NCBI GenBank assembly: GCA_903813345.2
Contig: CAIIXF020000009.1
Location: forward strand, 10,164,030-10,228,029
Direction: 5' to 3'
DNA length: 64,000 nt
Source of the DNA: Owenia fusiformis
Lineage: Eukaryota; Annelida; Polychaeta; Sabellida; Oweniidae
The number at the start of each line of letters is the position of its first letter. Position 1 is the stretch's first letter. The position numbers and the translations under genes are program-made. The notes below the pieces were generated by a model that saw only the letters and a program-made list of their open reading frames with translations, was not told the origin of the DNA and searched no databases. Positions 25,301-35,564 of the stretch are shown here, in pieces.

Positions 25301-28300
25301 AGGGGATTGGTCCGAACCTGCTATTGTGAATGTAAAAGGATTCTCTTGCAAAGATAATACTTCTTTTCAGCTTACTGTTTAGCTGAAGATTTAAATATCT
25401 GATGCATTTTCCATTAACACATATACTGTATATTAAATTTTGGTCATAGTGAAGTTTAACGATTTTATAATTATTTGCTAATGACTGCTTATGTAGGCAA
25501 GCATGGGATTTAGCCCTGGACCTTTCCCTCTGTCAACTCCCAAAAATCATGAAGGAAGGTGGACAATTTCAACATAGCAAGTTCTTTGCGGAGCAGTTGA
25601 CAGCATTTCAAGTGTGGCTATCATACGGAGCGGAGAGTCGGCACCCTCCAGAGCAGCTTCCAATTGTTCTGCAGGTGAGGGAGCATTGAGTTTTTCTTAT
25701 GAGGGAGCATTGAGTTTTCCTTGTGAGGGAGCATTGAGTTTTTCTTGTGAGGGAGCATTGAGTTTTTCTTGAGTTTAAGTCTAATCAGCTATTATATGTC
25801 AAGGACTGTATTTGCATTTAGATACAGGTATTGAATCTTTAAACATGTAAGAGACCACTGCAAAATTTTATGTATGATAGGTAAATACATTTAACTTGTT
25901 CAGGGGGTATGAATAGCCATAAGTTGAAGTAGCCTTGCAGGTTGAAAAACTCCCATAGGTTAGAATAGCTCTGTAAGTTGAAATGGGTCAACTTGAAGAA
26001 AGTCCTTAAAGATATGCTATACAGATATGTAGGTCAGTATTACATAATCGTGAAATGAATAAGTCTGAATATATCATTGGTCAGAAAACACTAAAACCTG
26101 CTTGAAACTGTAAAAGTTTATACACTCTATTCCACACTGTATAGAAATAAAATAACTTACACTATAAGTAACTGTGAGCCAATCATTGCACAGAAAAAAC
26201 TTTATGCACTGTTTATAAGATTCAGTGAGACAAGTGGGTCAATACTTCGTGTACTTTATGTGCTCTCACACAATTACCTTCCCTTGCATAAAGTTGCTGT
26301 ACAGTTATATGTAACTGAATATTGTATATTCATCACAAACAACCTTAGCAAAATGATGATTCGAGGAAATGGACGGTTTGCTAAAACCAATAAACCAGGC
26401 AATTCAGGCCAATTTGGAAAGAAACTAGATAGCGTGATAGCGAATGAGGATAGCAAGTGAAATATATTTTGCAAAGGTCAGCTTGTAAACTACTGGGTAA
26501 CCCTAAATGATGAGAAATATGTACAAAATATGTTTTGCATGATTTATTCATATCCCAATGATTTAACTCCTTCACTGCATCTAATAAGGTATATAGATAC
26601 TAATTACGGGACATTTAGGAATTAAGTGACTAGACCAAAGCAAGCATGTTTGAGATTTTAATGATTTTAAATAAATTACCACTTCATTATTTGCTTTTAG
26701 ACATTCAATCAGTTTTATTTGTCCAACAAACCATATTCACAATTGTTCAATCCAACGAAGATTAGGGGGGATAAGCTATAGAGACCCCTCCATTTGCCCG
26801 TCCATCCATCCTTCAACTAGACAACAGCAACACCAAAGTGTAGCAAATCCCATCGAACAGCCATGGCTGGCATTTTTTTTACAAACAAAGTATACAGCAA
26901 ATATGGCAGCCATTTTTCAAAATGGCCACCTTCTACCAAAAGTGTCATTAGACAGTGTGCCACGCTTATAGTATTCACGCATCAAATATGAACAAAATCG
27001 CTCTACTACTTTTCGAGTTATAGTAAAATACGTTAAAATGACGGCCATTTTTCAAAATGGCTGCCTTCTACCAAAAGTGTCATTAGACAGTGTGCCATAC
27101 TTATAGTATTCACATACCAAATATGTACAAAATCGCTCCACTACTTTTCGTGTTATAGTAAAATACGTTAAAATGGCCGCCTTCTACCAGAAGAGTCATT
27201 TGACAGTGGGCCATGCTTATAGTATTAATATACCAAATATGAACAAAATCACTCGATTACTTTTCGAGTTACAGCAAAAATCGTAAAATAACGAGTAAAG
27301 GCCGCCATAGTTCAATTCTTTGAAGCAAATGATTCTAAAAGTACAACATATCTTTGAAAAAATATCATTCTGTTAAGTGAAATTGTAAAAAATATTTTGC
27401 AATGTGTGAAATTGAATTAAAGCACATGATTCAATGAATAGTGGATGCTTCAATTCACTTATGTCTTCTAGTCTAGGCTTTGAATTCGGACTACAACACT
27501 TGTTCATAGTCTAGAATCAGGACATATGTTAAATTTAATCATCTACAGTGCATTGAGTCATTGGCTTAAATCCTATAATATAATATGCCTATCAATATAA
27601 TATGTAATTTAAGTATCATCTCAATGCTTTAATTTTTATAGAATTATTTTAATATTTTACTAACTGTATAATATGTAGTTTGCATTACTGTTGATAAATA
27701 AATAAATGATTGCACTGTTCAGTTAAGAAATATAGCAATTGTATTATTTAAACTGACTATACACTATAGAAATGATTTTCATTGAAAAATCAAATCAGTA
27801 CCAAAATTATGGTTACCCTGTAGTAGTGAAAGGCACATTAGAAATGAATATCACCCCCTTCAATCTATTTTTACAGGTTTTTATGATTATTTCAGATTTT
27901 TCTATAGTTTGCGTAACCAGGACGGTGAATTTTCTTAATTTTTCATCAAACATTTCGTCTTACCAATATTTACTATATCTGTCAATTTTATCAAAATCGC
28001 GCCGCTACGTTTGAAAATAATTCAAATTATGTAGTTTTTCCCATTGAGCTCCATTATAAAAATGGAATTTTCAAACTTAATATTTTAAAATTCTACGTGG
28101 TGAAAAGTTGCATATTGAGTAGTTAGTTAATGTTATGGTGTTAAAAATTCAAAACAAAAAGGAATAAAGAAAAAATGCCACAGAGAAGTCTCAATAGAGT
28201 CTCTTTAATCCCAACAAAATGGTTTAATAGTCATTATTTCATGTGCACTATTTAACTTTCTTTTTCAGGTTCTCCTAAGCCAAGTTCATAGACTAAGAGC

Positions 28301-29522
28301 TTTAGATCTACTTGGAAGATTCCTTGATCTTGGACCATGGGCAGTTAGTCTGGTATGTTATATAAGTCTATCTTAAGTAATTTTCAACACATGTAACACC
28401 CAGTTATATAAATTACAGATTACTTGCTGTGTAATAAAATACCAGAAAAAGAAAGAAATAAAAATGAAAAAAATATGGCTCATATTATTTTTGTGACTTT
28501 TTTGCTCAGGTGTAACTTTATTCTTCTGTTAGAATCCACCAATCATATTTCATTCTACTTTCGGTGAAAACTTCTTGTACTATCAATAACATTCAACGAT
28601 TCTGCAAGGAATTGTTCCTCGGGGCAGACACATTGTTCGAATCATTGGAGGGTTAAATTCGTATGATAATTGATTTACCAATTAACAAAACAAAGCTTGT
28701 CATTTATCCTATAAAATTAACATTTTATTTTTTCTGTTTTACTTGCAGGCTTTATCTGTTGGGATATTCCCATATGTTTTGAAGTTGCTTCAGAGTTCTG
28801 CAAGAGAGCTACGCCCCCTATTGGTGTTTATCTGGGCAAAAATTCTTGCTGTTGACAGTGTGAGTGAAATGTGAATCATTATTTTCTTTTGCCTTTTTGG
28901 CTCACATTCTGAGTTATAGAATTGCTCAATTTCTAAAATTGCGTAAATGGTCTCTCATGTTTAATAACATGTGTTTTAAACCACAAAAGACCACTGCGAA
29001 AGTTCAGATTGATGAGATATCTATTTCACAGATTGCTTAGAGTTTGACAACAATTAATTTGCTTTTTTTGTAAAGTACTTCAGGGTGTTTGACTGAGTTT
29101 GGTCCACAACTCATACAAAAGGCTGTGGTGTGTACTTGTATGTCTATGTATAGGTGCACATAAAAGAACACAGGGCTCCTCCAAGGAGAGGTTCCTGGGT
29201 CTGCCTTTCATGATTTCATGCATTAATTACGACAGTATAAATATGGGATATGCCCAAGAGGTATCGCTCACCTTCATTGGTGGTAAACAAAAACAAAAAA
29301 ACAAGAACAGCCAAAAGTGCCCATTCAGAAAAATATATCCAACTTTTGAAACCCTATGATATTGAAACTTAAAACATGTTATTAAGTTATTATGAAAAGG
29401 AAATGTGATATTAATTTTATTTTTATTTTTTTATTTTCATGTTTCAGTCCTGTCAGGCAGATCTGGTGAAGGACAATGGGCACAAGTATTTCCTGTCCGT
29501 TTTGGCAGATCCTTATATGCCG
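13389..29522 (+). CDS. RPTOR: Raptor (regulatory-associated protein of mTOR), exons 1-12, 3' part not in window
   Basis: mTORC1 scaffold that presents TOS-motif substrates to mTOR and docks on Rag GTPases at the lysosome. Coding exons: 13389-13577, 14170-14272, 17026-17147, 17451-17570, 17785-17931, 18552-18724, 24614-24774, 25002-25146, 25497-25674, 28269-28352, 28749-28859, 29448-29522. All have GT-AG borders and matching phases, giving 536 continuous codons with no stop. The start fits because the exon 1 peptide (RHLERIEG...WRMKER) aligns with known raptor N-termini and runs into [15 protein letters not shown] of exon 2. The caspase-like RNC domain keeps the His of [11 protein letters not shown] (about residue 162) and the Cys of DCSNAG (about 205). 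Later exons carry [20 protein letters not shown] and [15 protein letters not shown], the conserved RNC end and first HEAT region. The remaining HEAT repeats and the C-terminal WD40 propeller (about 800 aa in the family) are not found downstream. Introns are invaded by transposons. Confidence 0.96.
15580..15655. repeat. Short tandem repeat, about 21-bp unit
   Basis: Three to four copies of gctaattataaccattgaaa inside the foldback middle. Confidence 0.75.
16410..16625. repeat. Three imperfect tandem copies, about 70-bp unit
   Basis: Repeats of a unit containing cttattctcttcaataaaat, agaaataatatgcctat and aacatgaacttgaag. Confidence 0.7.
20805..21002 (-). pseudogene. Inverted copy of the cargo gene's 3' piece (left arm of palindrome A)
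   Basis: The minus strand encodes a peptide with [20 protein letters not shown]. The right arm at about 22625-22785 encodes the same peptide on the + strand with a few changes. The arm of the palindrome therefore includes part of the coding region, so the 3' end of the cargo gene is present twice in opposite orientation. Confidence 0.7.
21113..22785 (+). pseudogene. Broken cargo gene: PIN/FEN-like 'SPDTD' superfamily protein
   Basis: Consecutive + strand pieces in shifting frames read like one protein. 21113-21298: [20 protein letters not shown] then [14 protein letters not shown]. 21387-21597: [20 protein letters not shown] then [14 protein letters not shown]. 21789-22250: [52 protein letters not shown]. 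22290-22440: [11 protein letters not shown] and the acidic motif [17 protein letters not shown]. About 22445-22530: [21 protein letters not shown]. About 22625-22785: a downstream tail. From memory, this order (DG.A....L, R.D...D.Y, N..QL..FL...W, QEEADT, SPDTDVLVLLLHH) is that of a large uncharacterised family found in many marine invertebrate genomes, with a PIN/XPG-like nuclease fold suspected. Several stops and frame shifts make this copy non-functional. Confidence 0.65.
25676..25774 (+). repeat. 24-bp tandem repeat duplicating the exon 9 donor site
   Basis: Four copies (starting 25676, 25700, 25724, 25748) of tgagggagcattgagttttt plus ctt. The first copy is the real 5' splice site of raptor exon 9 (CAG/gtgagg). 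Copies 3 and 4 also read ttgtgaggg, so extra GTGAGG donors lie 48 and 72 bases downstream. Confidence 0.92.
25775..28268. other. Rest of raptor intron 9
   Basis: Non-coding. It contains a dispersed-repeat copy at 26760-27310 (separate entry). Open frames at 26260-26575 overlap on both strands and show no family features. Confidence 0.7.
26760..27310 (-). repeat. Dispersed repeat with three 135-bp tandem units
   Basis: Units with gccatttttcaaaatggc (palindromic), a stretch related to actataactcaaaaagtaat and gtgccatgcttatagtattc. A plus-oriented relative lies at 36560-37075 (shared catttctgttcgatgggatt block) and another at 52690-52950. Confidence 0.8.
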
Positions 29523-29939
29523 GTAAGTTATAAATTTTCATAAAATCAACTTAATTACCAATCTATTTCAACGGTTCCCCTTTCTCTCTGATTCTACATA
29601 GAGATTAGAACTAGTGAGTTGGTTTGATAAGCTTTACTACAGTACTGATTTTGCAGAGAGTCACATCAGCATGCTCCCATTGGCGCTCCAATCGGTATAG
29701 CGTCCGCAGGTTTGTCGGCATGCCAATAGGCATCGCCATCAGCATAGTTCTGCCGATGGGCAAAGTCATCGGGACGGCATTTCCGTCTGCACAGTATCTG
29801 AGGAGTAATACATTTCAAATGAAAAATGTATTCATGGTGAGAGAATACATCGTTCCCACACTGGGTCACTATGATCTACCCCTGACTCCAGTTGCCATGG
29901 TAACTATAATATTAACCAATCAGATGGCAGAATTTAAAT
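29523..29939. other. Start of raptor intron 12, with a GC-richer block
   Basis: 29650-29800 is richer in GC and has several short self-complementary words (ccgatgggc, gccaataggc, cccattggc). No gene recognised. Confidence 0.5.
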
Positions 29940-30185
29940 TTTTACTACGTAAATTAATATCACTTACCAATTATGTCATTACAATATGCTAAAAGCTACC
30001 ATAGTCACCTTTTATTGGAACAATTATTTTCTACTTTCACTTTCACTTTCGGTTTCCCGGAAGCCCCGCCCACTTTACGTCATAGTTGCGCATGCGCACC
30101 ATTCATTTTTCTACCATTTTGAAAGTCACACAAAATTTTCAAAAGTGCGATAAATTGGTCCAAAAACGAGCGTTACAAGTCTACT

Positions 30186-32186
30186 ATGTCGACGAATACA
30201 ACGCAGTTCGATACAACAGAAGGGGTTAATACCCAGGGTGATCAGCGAGTTAGCCCAGCGCGCTCGGACAAAGGTAAATCACCGGTTGTGAAGTCTAAAG
30301 TTCTAGAAAAAGTTCGGCGTGGCCGTAGAGAAAGTCGAAGTAATTCAACTTCAAGTGGGTCAGACTCTGACACTTCGTTTAAAAGACGTAAAAAACATCG
30401 TCACAGAGATTCGGCTTCTCCTAAACGGCGACGTCACAGAACTAAATCTATTTCCTCAAGTCCGAGGGGTAGATACAGATCGAGATCCAGGTCTAGATCC
30501 AGGTCTAGACCAAGGAGATCACGTTCTCATTCCTCAAGTCCGAGGGTGAGATACAGATCTAAAGATAGACTTCACAATCGTAAAAGGTCTAGATCTAAGT
30601 CCAGGTCTAGATACAAGTACAAACATAGATCAAAGTCCAGGTCTAGATCAAAGTCTTTGTCCTCAAGTCCGAGGAAAAGACACAAATCTTCACATCATAG
30701 ATCTGCTTATAGGTCTCATAGATCTCCTTCTTTAAGTCCAAAGAAGAAGTACTATCGTAAACAATCTCCTTCTATAAGTCCTAAAAGGAGACGTTACAGA
30801 AATGATAAAGATTCACCCAGGTACGATAAGTATCAATGGGAGAGAGATCAATTTATCAATCCGAGAATTGATCAAAGACAGGAAATGTTTCAGAATTTCT
30901 TGCAAGACCAGCAAGTTCTGAGAGCGATGTATGCAGGATCATCTGCATACATACCTCAAAATATTTCCAAGAGAACACAGTCAAGGCCATGGTCTGTGAA
31001 TGATGATCACACTCAAGTAAATGATGATCACATACAAGAACAGGATGATCACATTCAAATAAATGATGATCAACAATTTAAATCACCTCCTACTCTTACA
31101 AGAACCATTTCTCTTAATAGAGATGATGATTCAGTTACTATAGAGTTGGAGAATGATGGTGAACAGGAAGATCCTGATACTAAGCCATCAAATGAGGTGG
31201 CAAGAGCCAAATTAGAATTTTTGGCAGCCACTGAAGTCGTTAAAAAATCTTTCCCTGAGATAGCAGAGATGTCAACACCTAAGAATAAGGTCAAATCTTG
31301 GTCTCTAGTGAAAGATAAACCTTCAGTATTGACTAATTCTTTACAACTGCCACTTTGCCCAGGTGTAAAGAATAACTTGATTGAAGGAGTCAAAATCTTT
31401 AACGACTTACCCCAGGATGCCTTTTCCAAAGATTTACCAAATCTTTGTAAGAAAAGATACAAACTTCCTAAAGCCTTATACCAAATCGTACCAGATGAGG
31501 ATAAGTTTGAACCCTGCAAAATAGACGAAGATTTTTCGTCCATTGCCAAAACATTCAAGAAGAATGATTCGCAAAAGGCCAAATTAGACCCTCATTTTGC
31601 GAATCTGTCATTGAAGACATTGACAGATTGGGAGGGTGTGTCTAGAGAAAATCTAGTTACTTCCTCTCACACTGAATGGTTCATTGGTTCTGTTAAACCA
31701 CTGTTTGAGGATCTGTTAAAAGAAGAAGGAATGGATCCTTCTTTATGTCAGAAAATAGAACAGGCTTTGACATTAATTAAAGCAGCTGGTCACTGCATTG
31801 AGGATGGGTATCGTCTTAATGCTTTTTTGCTCAATCAAATAGTAGCATGCAGGAGACATTCTTACCTTTCCATGAAGGCGGATAAAGATATCCCCTTTGC
31901 AGATCTCAAAGAACTTATGACTCTTGAGCCCCAAACTGGGAAGTTGTTTCAAGACAACTTGGCCAAAGTGAAAGAAAATTTGAGGAAAGCTAAAAATGAT
32001 ATAGCGCAGAATCAAATTCTAGACTACACCTCTAAAAAGGAGGACAAAAACAAACCCAAAACTTCCAATAAGTTCCAGAACAAAGACAGTTCTTTTCGTG
32101 GAAAAGGACGGGGTTCAAAGAGTTTTTCTCGAGGAAGAGGCAGAGGTAAATCTGTCGGTAGAGGAAAGTCCACTGATAAACAGTGA
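30186..32186 (+). CDS. DIRS ORF1, Gag-like, with SR-rich domain
   Basis: A 666-aa ORF at the 5' side of the element, in the Gag position. Residues about 45-200 form a long arginine-serine domain (SRSRSRSRSRPRRSRS), like those of splicing factors. Then come a small repeat of NDDH.Q units (about 270-300), a conserved globular Gag-like part (about 330-600, with LPLCPGVKNNLIEG and a cysteine/histidine region VACRRHSYLS) and a basic RG-rich tail (GRGSKSFSRGRGRGK) that probably binds RNA. The first ATG lies about 75 bp after the terminal repeat. No stop or frame shift was seen. In this family ORF1 is expected to package element RNA. The RS domain is an addition I infer may target it to the nucleus or to spliceosomal bodies. 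Confidence 0.85.
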   Translation: MSTNTTQFDTTEGVNTQGDQRVSPARSDKGKSPVVKSKVLEKVRRGRRESRSNSTSSGSDSDTSFKRRKKHRHRDSASPKRRRHRTKSISSSPRGRYRSRSRSRSRSRPRRSRSHSSSPRVRYRSKDRLHNRKRSRSKSRSRYKYKHRSKSRSRSKSLSSSPRKRHKSSHHRSAYRSHRSPSLSPKKKYYRKQSPSISPKRRRYRNDKDSPRYDKYQWERDQFINPRIDQRQEMFQNFLQDQQVLRAMYAGSSAYIPQNISKRTQSRPWSVNDDHTQVNDDHIQEQDDHIQINDDQQFKSPPTLTRTISLNRDDDSVTIELENDGEQEDPDTKPSNEVARAKLEFLAATEVVKKSFPEIAEMSTPKNKVKSWSLVKDKPSVLTNSLQLPLCPGVKNNLIEGVKIFNDLPQDAFSKDLPNLCKKRYKLPKALYQIVPDEDKFEPCKIDEDFSSIAKTFKKNDSQKAKLDPHFANLSLKTLTDWEGVSRENLVTSSHTEWFIGSVKPLFEDLLKEEGMDPSLCQKIEQALTLIKAAGHCIEDGYRLNAFLLNQIVACRRHSYLSMKADKDIPFADLKELMTLEPQTGKLFQDNLAKVKENLRKAKNDIAQNQILDYTSKKEDKNKPKTSNKFQNKDSSFRGKGRGSKSFSRGRGRGKSVGRGKSTDKQ

Positions 32187-34275
32187 CTTATTCCAGGTCG
32201 AAAATTACCTCCATACATCGTCAAACGACAAAGTGGGTGGGAGGTTGATGGAATTCTGGCAGGAATGGAGTCAAATAAATGCTTCGGCAAAAGTGATAAA
32301 CCTTTTAAAAGAAGGCTATTATCTTCCATTCAAAGAAAAGCCAAAGTTACAAAAGACTCCCCTTTGGTCAGAATTCCACAATCCTCTAAAAAGAGAGGCA
32401 GTTTTCGACCTAATCAACACTCTCCTAGAGGAGAATGCTATAGAACAAGTAGAAGACATTTCTTCCCCAGGGTTTTACAGTCGAATATTTCTGGTTCCAA
32501 AAAAGTCATCCGACAAATGGAGACCCGTGACAGACCTGTCAACTCTAAATCTATTTCTGAATGTCCCATCATTCAAGATGGACACTCCAGAAATCATCAA
32601 AAGAAATCTGGAGAAGGGAATGTACATGACTTCTATAGACCTTCGACAGGCCTATTTGCATGTCCCTATCGCCAGGTCTCACCAGAAATATCTGAGATTT
32701 GCCGTGAAAAATCGGGGAGTCTTCCAATGGAAATGTCTTCCATTTGGTCTAGCAACAGCTCCTTTAATTTTCACAGAGATAGTTTCTCAGATCAAAAAAT
32801 TCCTTCATTCAATAAATATAAAGATGTTCCAGTATCTCGACGATTGGATGATAATAGCATCATCACACCAAGTAAGTTCAGAGAACACAAAGACTGTGTG
32901 CAACTTAACGAAAAAGTTAGGCTTTCTCCTAAATCTGGAGAAGTCAGAGTTAAATCCAACTCAGCAACTTACTTACCTGGGCTCACTTTACGACCTAAAG
33001 AAAGGTCTAATGTTACCCACTCAATACAGAGTAGAGTTACTCGAAACAGAGATACAGCGTTTCCTAGCGAAACCTTTACAAACAGCAAAATTCTGGAAAA
33101 GAATTTTGGGTCTCCTAGCGGCAACAGAGAAAATTGTGCCACTAGGGAGATTGTTCATGAGGGAGATGCAATACGATCTCCAGAGAAATTGGAATGCCTC
33201 AAAGGACATGAACATTTTGATTCCATGGTCCAAAATGACAAGACAAGACTTAGTCTGGTGGCTAAACAAGGACAATCTTGTGAAAGGTGTTTCAATTCAA
33301 ATGCAGAATTCAATAGATCTAAAACTGTTCACAGACAGTTCAATGACAGCTTGGGGAGCACATTTAGAAAATCTAGAAGTTTCAAAGATGTGGTCCAAAC
33401 AAGATCTGAACCTGCACATCAACATGAAGGAGTTGATGGCAGTAGAGTTAAGTCTCAAACATTTTCAACCTCAAGTACAGGGGAAAAGGATACAAGTATC
33501 CTCAGACAATGCATCCACTGTGGCCTATTTGAAAAATCAAGGCGGCACACATTCTTACCAGTTATTCAAGGTAACAAAAAGAATTCTGCTATGGAATCAA
33601 GTCAACAATATAGAAATGACAATACGTCATATTCCAGGGAGATTGAACATTCTGGCAGATGCTCTGTCCAGAAAGTCTCAGATTCTGTCAACAGAGTGGA
33701 GTCTGAAAAATCAAATTTTCCATGCAATTTGCAGGAAATGGGGAAAACCTCTAGTAGACCTTTTTGCGACACGACACAACACGAAATTACCTCTATTTGT
33801 GTCACCAGTCCCGGATATGCTAGCATGGGAGGTAGATGCTCTAAGTATGGATTGGAAAGGTCTGTGGGCTTATGCCTTTCCCCCGACACCATTAATCTCT
33901 CTAGTTCTGAACAAGATGTTGCAAACGACAAATGTAGAAATGATTCTCATTGCCCCATTATGGGAGAAACAAGCATGGTATCCCAGACTGTTAGAGTCTC
34001 TTGTAGAGAAACCTCTACACATTCCAGTAGTTCCAAAAATGTTGAAACAGACAAGACAATGGGTATTTCATCAAAATCCCAATATATTCAAGCTTCACGC
34101 TTGGAGGCTGTCAAACAATCCTTTAAAAACAAAGGCTTTTCAAACAAGGTTGCAGAAAGAATTGCAAAACCTCAAAGAAACTCCTCGATCAAGGTATATG
34201 ACTCGAAATGGAGAGTCTGGGCTAGTTGGTGTTCTGAACGGAATAGAGATCCATTCAGAACTTCTGTTACTGTAG
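32098..34275 (+). CDS. DIRS ORF2: reverse transcriptase / RNase H / adenine-methyltransferase-like
   Basis: A 725-aa ORF in a different frame, overlapping the end of ORF1 by 89 bases. RT motifs in order: SIDLRQAYLHVPI (motif A), LPFGLATAP (motif B) and the catalytic YLDD in FQYLDDWMII. RNase H follows: the aspartate in KLFTDSSMTAWGAHL, the glutamate in NMKELMAVELSL, the SSDNAST aspartate and ILADALSR. Downstream is the Dam-like block usual for DIRS elements (LVDLFATRHN, DALSMDW, AFPPTPLI, IAPLWEKQAWYP). No stop interrupts it. It should copy element RNA into DNA through the inverted-repeat/ICR route. The real start may be downstream of the first ATG because initiation in the overlap is uncertain. 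Confidence 0.92.
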   Translation: MEKDGVQRVFLEEEAEVNLSVEESPLINSDLFQVENYLHTSSNDKVGGRLMEFWQEWSQINASAKVINLLKEGYYLPFKEKPKLQKTPLWSEFHNPLKREAVFDLINTLLEENAIEQVEDISSPGFYSRIFLVPKKSSDKWRPVTDLSTLNLFLNVPSFKMDTPEIIKRNLEKGMYMTSIDLRQAYLHVPIARSHQKYLRFAVKNRGVFQWKCLPFGLATAPLIFTEIVSQIKKFLHSINIKMFQYLDDWMIIASSHQVSSENTKTVCNLTKKLGFLLNLEKSELNPTQQLTYLGSLYDLKKGLMLPTQYRVELLETEIQRFLAKPLQTAKFWKRILGLLAATEKIVPLGRLFMREMQYDLQRNWNASKDMNILIPWSKMTRQDLVWWLNKDNLVKGVSIQMQNSIDLKLFTDSSMTAWGAHLENLEVSKMWSKQDLNLHINMKELMAVELSLKHFQPQVQGKRIQVSSDNASTVAYLKNQGGTHSYQLFKVTKRILLWNQVNNIEMTIRHIPGRLNILADALSRKSQILSTEWSLKNQIFHAICRKWGKPLVDLFATRHNTKLPLFVSPVPDMLAWEVDALSMDWKGLWAYAFPPTPLISLVLNKMLQTTNVEMILIAPLWEKQAWYPRLLESLVEKPLHIPVVPKMLKQTRQWVFHQNPNIFKLHAWRLSNNPLKTKAFQTRLQKELQNLKETPRSRYMTRNGESGLVGVLNGIEIHSELLLL

Positions 34276-35090
34276 TAGCCGATTTTCTGAATTGGTTATT
34301 TGAAGATAGAAAACTTCAACCAGTTACTATAGCAGGATACAGAACAGCCTTAGGTAATACTCTGAAAGAAACTTCGAATTTAGATATTGGTTCAGATCCT
34401 TTGATTTCTTGTTTGTTATCTAATTTCAAACAAGAAAGACCGAGGAATATCTCTAATAAAATTCCAAACTGGGATTTAAATGTGGTCCTACAAGGTCTTA
34501 TGAGACCTCCTTTTGAACCTATCGAGATAGTTGATTTAAAATTTGTCACGTGGAAAACAGTTTTTCTCACTCTGTTAGCATCTGCAGCAAGACGCAGTGA
34601 GATACATGCCTTGGTGCTTAAGAAGGTGTCACATAGTATTGACTGGCAATCCATTTTTCTAGGATTCAAATCTGACTTTGTACCCAAGACCTTACTAAAG
34701 GCTGGAGGTACTGTCCTGAAGGACATTGAGATAAAAGCCTTAACAGGTTTTTTGACACCAGATCTTCAAGATGATAAGCTTTTATGCCCTGTTAGAGCAT
34801 TAAAAGTTTATATGAGAAGATCAAAGCCCATGAGAGATAAACAACAAAGATTGTTTATATCATACAAGAAAGGCTATAAAGAAGAGATACATGCTAACAC
34901 AATAACTTCATGGGTGAAGAATTGTGTAGCAAAGGCATTACAGTCTTTTCCCAAGCATGCTGAGCAGGTTTATAAGGTTAAAACTCACCAACTCAGAGCC
35001 TTATCAACTTCCATTGCTTTTGCGAAGAATTGCACTCTAGACGAGATTATTCAAGCTGGAAGATGGACTAACTTTAACACGTTCGCTTAA
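34059..35090 (+). CDS. DIRS ORF3: tyrosine recombinase, with stop just before the catalytic Tyr
   Basis: In the same frame as ORF1, this frame is open from 32265, but the recognisable recombinase begins near 34059 and overlaps the RT ORF. It has a SAM-like N-terminal core-binding region (YDSKWRVWASWC, YRTALGNTL) and a catalytic domain. The first Arg is in SAARRSEIHAL (34590-34595), and HQLRAL (34986-35000) is the H-x-x-R box. A GRWTN motif follows. The frame then meets TAA at 35088-35090. Two codons later the same frame reads a Phe-Tyr-Leu triplet (Tyr codon 35094-35096), the expected nucleophile position, and continues to a stop at 35160-35162. As written, the protein would lack its catalytic Tyr. 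This enzyme would normally integrate the circular cDNA. Confidence 0.88.
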   Translation: MGISSKSQYIQASRLEAVKQSFKNKGFSNKVAERIAKPQRNSSIKVYDSKWRVWASWCSERNRDPFRTSVTVVADFLNWLFEDRKLQPVTIAGYRTALGNTLKETSNLDIGSDPLISCLLSNFKQERPRNISNKIPNWDLNVVLQGLMRPPFEPIEIVDLKFVTWKTVFLTLLASAARRSEIHALVLKKVSHSIDWQSIFLGFKSDFVPKTLLKAGGTVLKDIEIKALTGFLTPDLQDDKLLCPVRALKVYMRRSKPMRDKQQRLFISYKKGYKEEIHANTITSWVKNCVAKALQSFPKHAEQVYKVKTHQLRALSTSIAFAKNCTLDEIIQAGRWTNFNTFA

Positions 35091-35450
35091 TTTTACTTAA
35101 AGGAAGTGTCCTTGAAAGACTTCGAAGGCAACCACTTCATTGCTGCGAACAAAACTGTTTAAGTAAGTTTAAAAGTCTTATAGTTCATTATCCTACCAAT
35201 AAAAGGTGGAAAGTTTTTTGTTATTCATATCCATTTATTTGTTATCAATAATTAAGATATGAATAACAAAGGAGTGTGCTTGGATAAATTATTTTCACTT
35301 GTTACTTTTAGTTTTGCGTTGCAAAATTATTTAACTTAATATCCTATGGTAAGGATAGTGATTCAAGTACGAATTCTAATCAGTTAATGCTGTTTTTGGA
35401 GTATTTTATTTTCTAAGCTAATATCCCTCCACCTGCTCTGGTGGGATTCA

Positions 35451-35564
35451 GCATATTGTAATGACATAATTGGTAAGTGATATTAATTTACGTAGTAAAA
35501 TCCCAAAATTTTATGTAATTTTGGTTTTTATAAGTTAATTATACTTACCTATTATGTCATTACA
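35451..35564. repeat. DIRS internal complementary region (ICR)
   Basis: The first half is complementary to the left element end (29940-29990) and the second half to the right end (35755-35813). The junction near 35503 is where the two ends would be ligated in the circular intermediate. Confidence 0.85.

Noticed and set aside
30186-32186. Host SR splicing-factor gene
   Set aside because: No RRM domain, and it sits between DIRS terminal repeat and RT in the Gag position.
32265-34058. N-terminal 600 codons of the frame that ends in the recombinase as a real protein
   Set aside because: It is a Ser/Lys-rich shadow of the RT frame. Recombinase similarity begins only near 34059.
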